Shown here piece by piece: positions 57,554 through 64,000 of a stretch of 64,000 nt of DNA. The notes under the pieces were generated by a model. It did no database searches. It saw only the letters and a program-made list of their open reading frames with translations, and was not told where the DNA came from. The DNA is from Podospora bellae-mahoneyi. Taxonomy: Eukaryota > Ascomycota > Sordariomycetes > Sordariales > Podosporaceae. Every line of letters begins with the position of its first letter. Position 1 is the stretch's first letter. Both the position numbers and the translations under genes were made by a program. The DNA lies in NCBI RefSeq assembly GCF_035222275.1, contig NC_085881.1, positions 4,464,001-4,528,000 of the forward strand, in the 5' to 3' direction.

Positions 57554-57720
57554 GCCCTGAAAACAATCAAGACCTTCTTGTGGATAGTCAACAGGCCCTC
57601 AAAAATCGTTGATAAACTTCAAAAGATAGTCATTCGGCCTCAAAAGAGAGTTATTAAGCCTGAAGGATAATTACGATGCCTTAAAAGAACATGATAGGTC
57701 TTGAAAAAATAGACTAAACG
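57554..57720. repeat. Degenerate ~21-bp tandem repeat
   Basis: About eight successive units of 20-22 bp begin with CCT or CTT, followed by an A-rich run and a GATAGTCATT-like part (for example CTTCAAAAGATAGTCATTCG, then CCTCAAAAGAGAGTTATTAA). Units differ at several positions each, so the array is old. It is non-coding. Confidence 0.7.
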
Positions 57721-58114
57721 CCTGTTTTCTTCTTGAAAAGGCCCAGTAGAAATCATCTCTCTATACGATACATAGGTACACACATACAAGTCTAGTCGTG
57801 ATGGGATATCTCTTAAAAGCAGAGCCATAGCAAGGACTACTCAAAACACAACCACACCTCCGCAAATAATTCAGATCAAAAATGATTATATAAACAGGCT
57901 AACATTCATCAAAACAAAACTCTCAAGAAATATCCCCCCATCTCCCAAGGAGATAGACTCCAAAAAAGCTTTAAAAAAACCCGTTAGAAAAGAAAAACGC
58001 AACCAAGGTATCTCTAACCGCCCACATCCGTGGTATCCATCCCCCCTCATTTTCATCCCCTATGAAAGAGTTTCTCATGTCTTCGTTTCAAACAGATATT
58101 ACCCTGGTATCACT
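57721..58114. other. 3' flank of the chitin synthase gene
   Basis: A-rich sequence on the plus strand, suiting the 3' UTR of the minus-strand chitin synthase. Nothing else is visible. Confidence 0.5.
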
Positions 58115-61100
58115 TTAGACACCTCTAAACATCCTCACAATCAAGAACCACAACGCGCCAATAAACTTGAACGCACTCAAACCAGCCACACTCCACAACA
58201 CCACCTGCAAGTAAATGTTGGCCTTATGGGCCTTGGACTCCTCCTCGGTTCTCCCCGAATCGTCCTCCACAACTCTGTCCAGACCGCCCGTGCTCAGCAC
58301 GACAGCGACCAGGGCAAAGTTCATCAACATCCAAATCAACACGACCACCGTCCTGACGCCTCTGTAGTAATCCATCTGCTTCTCCTCGAGCTGAGCCGGT
58401 GTTGGGGCCTTGACCTCCTTGACGGGCTTGCGGCTAAAGACTTGCATTTCCCTCTCGTACTGCGCGTTGAGATCACCCTCATCAGGCAAATCAGTCTTAC
58501 CCTGACCGTCCTTGGTGCTTACTGTGGGCAAAGCATCCGGCTTGTCGTCACCCTTGGTACCCCACGAGATGTCGTGCGTGTTGCAAAAGGCGTACACGTT
58601 CAGGACGTTGGTGTAGGTGGGAGAGAGCAACATATACTGAATCAACGAGGTGAACATGTGCCAGGGGTCGAACATCATGAGCGAGGCGATGAACCAAAGA
58701 CCGTACGTCGACAGAACCGAGATGATCAACGTGTAGAAGACCTGGTTCTTGAACAAAGAATCGATGCTGAAGTTGTTAACTTGCAGATCTTGAATGATGG
58801 CGTCGACGGCGATGTATACGGCTGCAAACATGAGATAGATGAAGATGATGGCCCAGAAAATAACCATGGCCATGTAATATCTCCCGGAACCAGCTGGCCT
58901 GTTGCCCATCGCCAAGACGAAGCATGTCATGAGCGATACGCCGTACAGCCAGAGGAACACCACACCCAAGATTTCGCCCACTTTACCCAATAGTTTTTCG
59001 TCTCCCAAACTAGTCGTCAGGATCTTGAAAACCAAAAAGAAGTTGCCGATAGCGAACCAAGCGAAGATCATGTTGATGGTGTTGAAGATGAATTCGATAA
59101 AGAAGAAGAATTTGCGGAAAATAGAGTGATCGGACCGGAAGAACTGATGGAAGTGGACAATAGCGTAGATGGCAGCGAAGAAAGAACCGTTAAGCCAGCG
59201 ACGACGCTGGAGAATCAACTCGGTAACCGTGTCTGGCACATCAGTCTCGCCCGTGGCCGACTTGACGTACTGAAGAATCCAGTGGCAGTTCCGCTTGGTG
59301 ACAAGCTCGAAGCACAGAATACGATCTTCGGCGAGGTACATGTTGGCTGTGAAAATACCAGCATCACCGCCGTGCAGTTTCTCACCAGCAAAGTACTTCT
59401 CCAACGGCCCCTGACCGTTCTTGTCATTTTGCAGCGCAACGTACCGGTAAGCCGAGAAGGCACCGGGCAAGACGGAAATGAAACCAAAGGCAGATTCGAG
59501 AGGCTTGTCCAATATGTTACTCATCTTGTACTCGAAGTTTTGCGTGGCCACCAGTGGGTTGATCAAATTCTTTCCACCCTTGCCTACAAGCGATGGTTAG
59601 CTACTTATCATGGGAAAGGCATGCGTAAATTGATAGAACCCACCTAGCATAGCCTTGATCTCGCCGCAAGCACCACCGCACATGGGCTCAAGGTCGAAAG
59701 CCTTCCAAAGCTGATAAATCGAGCTGCCACCAGGCTTGGTACCAGCGTCGATCAACACGCAAATGTTGGGATCCAGCACCTTTCCAAAGGCGTCAAAGAA
59801 CCAACGATGAGAGTTGATCTTCTTCTGGTTCTTTTCCTTGAGACAGAAAAGCATCTGAACGGGCTGCTGCTTGGGAATAAGCTGCACAACGTCGTTCTTG
59901 ATGGCCATGCCGACCTGGGTGGTGTATTCGTAGATGTGTGCCGTGACGTCCTTATTGTTAACTTGCTGCTTGGCAATACCCTCTTGATACACACCCATAC
60001 CAGCGAGCAAAGCTCTCGTCCTTGGGTTAATCTTGGCACGACCGTCACTAACGACGCACACCACAATCTTCTTCCACGCATCCTTGCCCCAGGTCTTGCT
60101 CTCAGTCCGTTTGCACATGTACTCGACGTTCTTGAACACACCAATCATGGTACGCGCAAACAGAATTTCGTCTTCGTTGTACATGGTGACCACAATGAAC
60201 AGCTCGGTATGTCTGGGCTTGCTGAAGAGCTTTTGGCGGAGGGTGAAGTTCTCGTTGTAGAAATCCGAAGGATCGCAGGTGGCAGCCGTATATCTCATGT
60301 GGGTGAACTCATCGCGCTCTCCGTGGGGAAGCTGGTTCAGCAGCTTTGGAGGAATTGGGCAATCAAGAACCAAGTTCCCGCGGTACAACAGAACCTGCTT
60401 GACCGTCTTCCACCTCTTGATCGCATTTTGATTTTTTGGCGCCTGCTGCTTGTCGTGATAGGGGTCGTTTTGCCCAACTTGCGAGTCGTTGTGCGTCAAC
60501 ATCGGCCGTCTGTCGTCCTCGGGGAAATATCCTCCACCCCCGTCATACCCTTGGCCCTGCATGGGCGTTGGCTCATATGGTTGGTTGTAGTAGGCATCAT
60601 GGTGTGCCTCCGGGTTCACTCCATACCCCCCCAAGTTGTCTACGGATTGCTATTCCACCAGAGTCAGTCTTCCGCCCTCAACATCCCCCCATTCCCAGAG
60701 ATACTCACAGCGGTCTGCATTTGTAACGAATCACCAGGGCTGAATCTACCAGGACCAGCACTGGGCATATCCAGATGGGAGTGTCCGTAGGGCGCGTCGT
60801 CAAGTTGGTACCCAGATTGCATGGGATGGGCAGGAGAAGGACTCCTGCGTGGGTTACGCGTCTCCATGGGATGGCTCTCGTAATAATCGTCGTCTGTACG
60901 TCCAGAAAGTTAGCCTTGGTCCCCTTCCCCTGAGTAAACTTTCGCCCCTAGCGTAGGCCAGCTTTCCCACATATGCAGGCCAACGTAATACGGACCCTTA
61001 AGATAGGTAGAATTAAGAATAAACCAAGCTACTGCGCCGCGAGACCTGACACAGCTTCCACTCGTGCAGTAGGTCGAATGCTAAGCTGAGTAGGAGGTAT

Positions 61101-61499
61101 GGTAGGGGTGAAAAGCCGACTTGCACCAGGCAAGACAGAGGAGGACGAGAAACAATGATGCGGCTCGGACAGAGGCCGCGGGCCAGAAAAGGAGGAACGA
61201 GGCACCCAGGGGAACCGGCCACTTGGGCTTTGAAGGAGTAAAGAATGTGATGTGAGGCTGGGATCGGCAAAGGTGTGGAGGAGCGAAAGGTACAAACGCG
61301 GAAGGGGTAGGGGGGGAGGAAGGGAAACCCAGAGGATTAAGGTCGGGCCTGCCCTTGTAGAGCGACCCACCGCCGCCTCGAATTCAGGGTCTCATGAGGA
61401 TGGATCACGGGGAAATGTAAGACGAAGGGGGGGTTCTCATGACAACTGGATTGATTGTAACAAAAGAGTGTGTGACTTACTTAAACGATTATACGCCAT
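58115..61499 (-). CDS. chs-1: Chitin synthase, class III (ChsB / Neurospora CHS-1 type)
   Basis: Integral plasma-membrane glycosyltransferase making chitin from UDP-GlcNAc at hyphal tips and septa. Exons on the minus strand are 61481-61499, 60709-60893, 59644-60649 and 58115-59583, giving 892 aa, normal for class III. The first exon encodes only MAYNRL. It is separated by a 587-nt intron and completes NDDYYESHP in frame; ATG 60867 would give a shorter protein. The cytosolic catalytic domain starts after a Pro/Gly/Tyr-rich tail ([14 protein letters not shown] near residue 135). It includes [53 protein letters not shown] and the catalytic [10 protein letters not shown] near residue 530. About six to seven membrane segments follow, with two more at the C-terminus. 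[11 protein letters not shown] and [19 protein letters not shown] point to class III, judged from remembered family features. Confidence 0.92.
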
Positions 61500-63830
61500 G
61501 TTTGCTAATGTTGAGCCCCTTTTCGGGGGACTAGGACCGTATTTCTTTCCTGTCTACAAGTTGTAGATTTCTATGTATGTGTGGTATGTGGTGGTGGTGG
61601 AACAAGAAAAAAGGAGGTGGTTGTCGTCTGCTATCCCTCGGTTTCACAAGTTGCGCCCTCTGCTGGAATGTCGAACTTTCTTGCTTTCTCCTTGTTCCCC
61701 TCTCTCCCTTGAGCTGGCCGCAGTCTGGCGGTCACTATTGCTCGAACAGAAAAGGGTTGAATATTAGTTGGCCCTCTCCGGCCCTTTGCGCGGCGGCACC
61801 AAAAACGCGGCACGAACAGTCTCGCGGGTCGTCGTTCGTCTCGATTTTTTTTCTCTAGCGGCGGGAAGGGTTGCGGTTCGGTGCGGATAAGGTACAGATG
61901 CGCGTTGCTCAGGCGGTCGGTCGGTCGAAGCGCTCACGACAGAATAGAGTTTCTGCTGCCAAGCGAGCAGCAGTGTTTGGGTGCTTTGGGCTCTGTTGCA
62001 AAGAGTAGCAACGGGATCTCCTGGCGAGTGGAATTCTTCTCAAAAAAAGGCGGGAGTCGCAGTTTCGTGAAGGTCAAGCCTTAATGGACAGCTGACAGGG
62101 GTCTCGAGGGGCAACTGACGGGGGAGGCTCAGCGAACGGACGCGAATGAAGGGGCGTTGCATCCCAGGGAGATGCCCGGCAGAGCCACAAGCACTCCGCT
62201 GAACTGTCTTGCGTTTCAGCGCCTAACTTGGGAAGGTGTGACGTTGGGACCTGGGCGGGACTTGATAAGGCGCCTGCTGATTGGGTCAAGCGCACCGTTT
62301 AAGGGGTTGAAATGGAGGGGTGGAAAGCCTGTTTCTGTTTCTCTTGGATTGTGGGGTGCTTTTCTATCAACTATCCCGAAAGATCACCATCAACCTCACC
62401 TTGTAATCAAAATATCTTGAGATGGGCCGAGTTGTCCTTTGGCAGCCCAGGCTCCGCATTTGACAGAGATCACAGGCATTGCTTGGCCAGCCTCAGCTGA
62501 GCTGAGGGAACCCACGACTGAATCATTCACCCACATCCTCAACAAACACCAACAACAAGCAAGCAATCCGAGAGCCGCCCAGCGGCTGTGTAGCGCGGCA
62601 ACCACAGAAACCGCCTCTTCCACACCTCACCCCTGCTCTGTATTCATCAACCTGAAGATGCACCCGCTGCGTTCCGCTCTCATTGCCGCTGCTGCACGCC
62701 CCCAAAAGAAGCATCCAATTCGACGACCGGTCTTCACTCTGCGTTTGCGTTTCTGCAGTGCAACCATATGAATCCAACTTCAACCCCAACCCTCCAGCCT
62801 ACCTATCGATCAAGACTGAGCTTGTGACACTATAGCATCCATCCATCTTATCTTCATTTGATCACATAGTAGCAGTCAGGTCGACAATCATCAACCCGCC
62901 AGGCCAGGCCAGAACTCCAAACCCAACCTGGAACTTCCCATTCCTCTGCCTTTCCATCCTTTATCTTCACGTAAGAGTACACCTGACAACGGTCTCGACC
63001 ATCCCAACGGTGACCCCCTTTAACCTCCCAACCCGCAGGTCAGCCCGGCCCCCAGGTCTAGGAAAATCCCGTGCTATTTTTACATTTTAACTTTTCCTTG
63101 TCTCGCACTCTTTGACATTGTGGAGGAACCAAAAGATCGGGCCGTCTTGTCTGATGTACTTGGGCCCCCAATTGAAAACGGTTCCTTGCCTTTGCATTGC
63201 TAGCAAAAAGTCAATCCAGGCTCGCCGCATTTCCTCGTCCATTCAGGTATCCCTATTAGTATAAGCCACTCGTGCCACGAACACAGTGGCAACCGTGACT
63301 ATCAACACTCAGGCCAAGGCATTATAGCTTGACATTCTCCAACTCCAGAATTCGGTAGTGCGCAATAATTCTGCAGAAAAAAATGTCGAGATTGGAAACT
63401 ACAACAACACCCTGCATTTTCTTAACCGCCAAGCATAGTGTTTTGAGCGTGTATTCGTACCCTCACCACGTAAGCCCTCCTTCAACGAATCCTAACTGGA
63501 CAAAACACCCGCTCCAATCCTCAGCCATTACATTTAGCTTCCCCATGTTCAACTGTTCAACGGCTTGGATGCAAACCGCACATTCGACCAATTCACATGG
63601 TGATCCCGCCGGCTCGGATTCGGTACGACTCCCTCGCCTGGTTTCATATATGCTGCCGAAATATGCTCGTCACAAATTCCAATTTCCTCGCACGTTTTGA
63701 ATATTCACAATGACCAAAAAAAAGAGCAACAATAATATTCCGTTTTGATAAACCCCTTGCCTGCTCTACATACTATAACTCAGTCATATTATCCCACGCA
63801 GCCAACCATTTTGAAGATTTCAGTTTGCTG
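61500..63830. other. Promoter region of the chitin synthase gene
   Basis: This is 2.3 kb upstream of the chs start, reaching the 3' end of the next minus-strand gene. No gene is supported. A plus-strand frame at 62439-62771 has no domain. G-rich and T-rich blocks lie within 500 bp of the start. Confidence 0.45.
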
Positions 63831-64000
63831 CTAAGAAATCTCCTTCCCAAGCCTATTCAGCTCCTCGGTGATAAATTGCCCGGCATTAATCAGTTCACTT
63901 GCACCGTACAAAACTCTCTTCTTGACCTTATCACCGCTCGTGGCTCCTCTCGCAGCCCACTCCTGCAAGTTGCCATACTCATCCATGGACCCGCCGCCCA
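63831..64000 (-). CDS. 3' end of an unidentified gene (C-terminal 55 aa visible)
   Basis: A minus-strand frame entering from the right edge gives 55 codons and stops at TAG (63831-63833). It includes SMDEYGNLQEWAARGATSGD and the end ITEELNRLGKEIS. The sequence is helix-prone and has normal coding character. I do not recognise the family from this much; the rest lies outside the window. Confidence 0.6.
   Translation of the reverse strand, partial: GGGSMDEYGNLQEWAARGATSGDKVKKRVLYGASELINAGQFITEELNRLGKEIS

Noticed and set aside
62439-62771. Plus-strand 110-codon frame near the right edge
   Set aside because: No domain or splice evidence. It ends in an Arg/Lys/Ala-rich segment that could mimic a mitochondrial signal, but nothing follows it.

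Overview
This window is nuclear DNA of a filamentous ascomycete, most likely a Sordariomycete of the Sordariales (Podospora/Neurospora-like). Evidence: single genes widely spaced on both strands, short GT-AG introns (about 50-70 nt) with CTAAC/CTGAC-type branch sites, long UTR-like intergenic stretches, an intron-bearing nuclear tRNA-Leu, an AT-rich RIP-like repeat, and a gene set typical of fungi (class III chitin synthase, Btz protein, Par32-type GRGGAGN protein, NBR1 with several ZZ domains). There are no operons. The placement is inferred from gene character, not from a database match.

Layout. 1-4.1 kb is gene-poor, with one small spliced Cys-rich gene and protein-like fragments that do not assemble. 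4.1-9.1 kb holds lst8 (+) converging on a SCY1/Cex1-type pseudokinase gene (-). 10.2-16.6 kb holds a PHD-finger gene (+) converging on an Aco2-type aconitase gene (-). A tRNA-Leu(CAG) lies at 17.4 kb (-). 19.4-25.4 kb has a Btz/CASC3-like gene and a CofD-family gene (both +). 28.0-32.8 kb has an NBR1-type autophagy receptor (+) converging on a Nop13-type RNA-binding protein (-). 34.2-38.7 kb has the proteasome tether sts1/cut8 and rad52 (both +). 39.6-45.0 kb is one unbroken 1798-codon ORF (-) for a low-complexity protein of unknown role. 46.5-46.9 kb is a small inverted-repeat element. 48.0-49.3 kb is arp1/centractin (+). 52.2-52.6 kb is a GRGGAGN-repeat protein (-). 55.8-57.0 kb is a disrupted gene (+). 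58.1-61.5 kb is the class III chitin synthase (-). The last 170 bases carry the 3' end of another minus-strand gene.

The genes are mostly independent housekeeping functions: TORC signalling (lst8, possibly the Par32-like protein), tRNA/vesicle traffic (scy1/cex1), mRNA/EJC biology (Btz), ribosome biogenesis (nop13), proteasome localisation (sts1), DNA repair (rad52), dynactin transport (arp1), the cell wall (chs) and the TCA or lysine pathway (aconitase). I found no biosynthetic cluster, CRISPR or defence island. The items most worth a second look are the 3'-ward switch from C-rich to G/T-rich coding sequence seen in many genes, the inverted-repeat element upstream of arp1, the coding-like tail after lst8 carrying a 20-bp duplication, the disrupted gene at 55.8 kb and the small Cys-rich gene at 1.7 kb.
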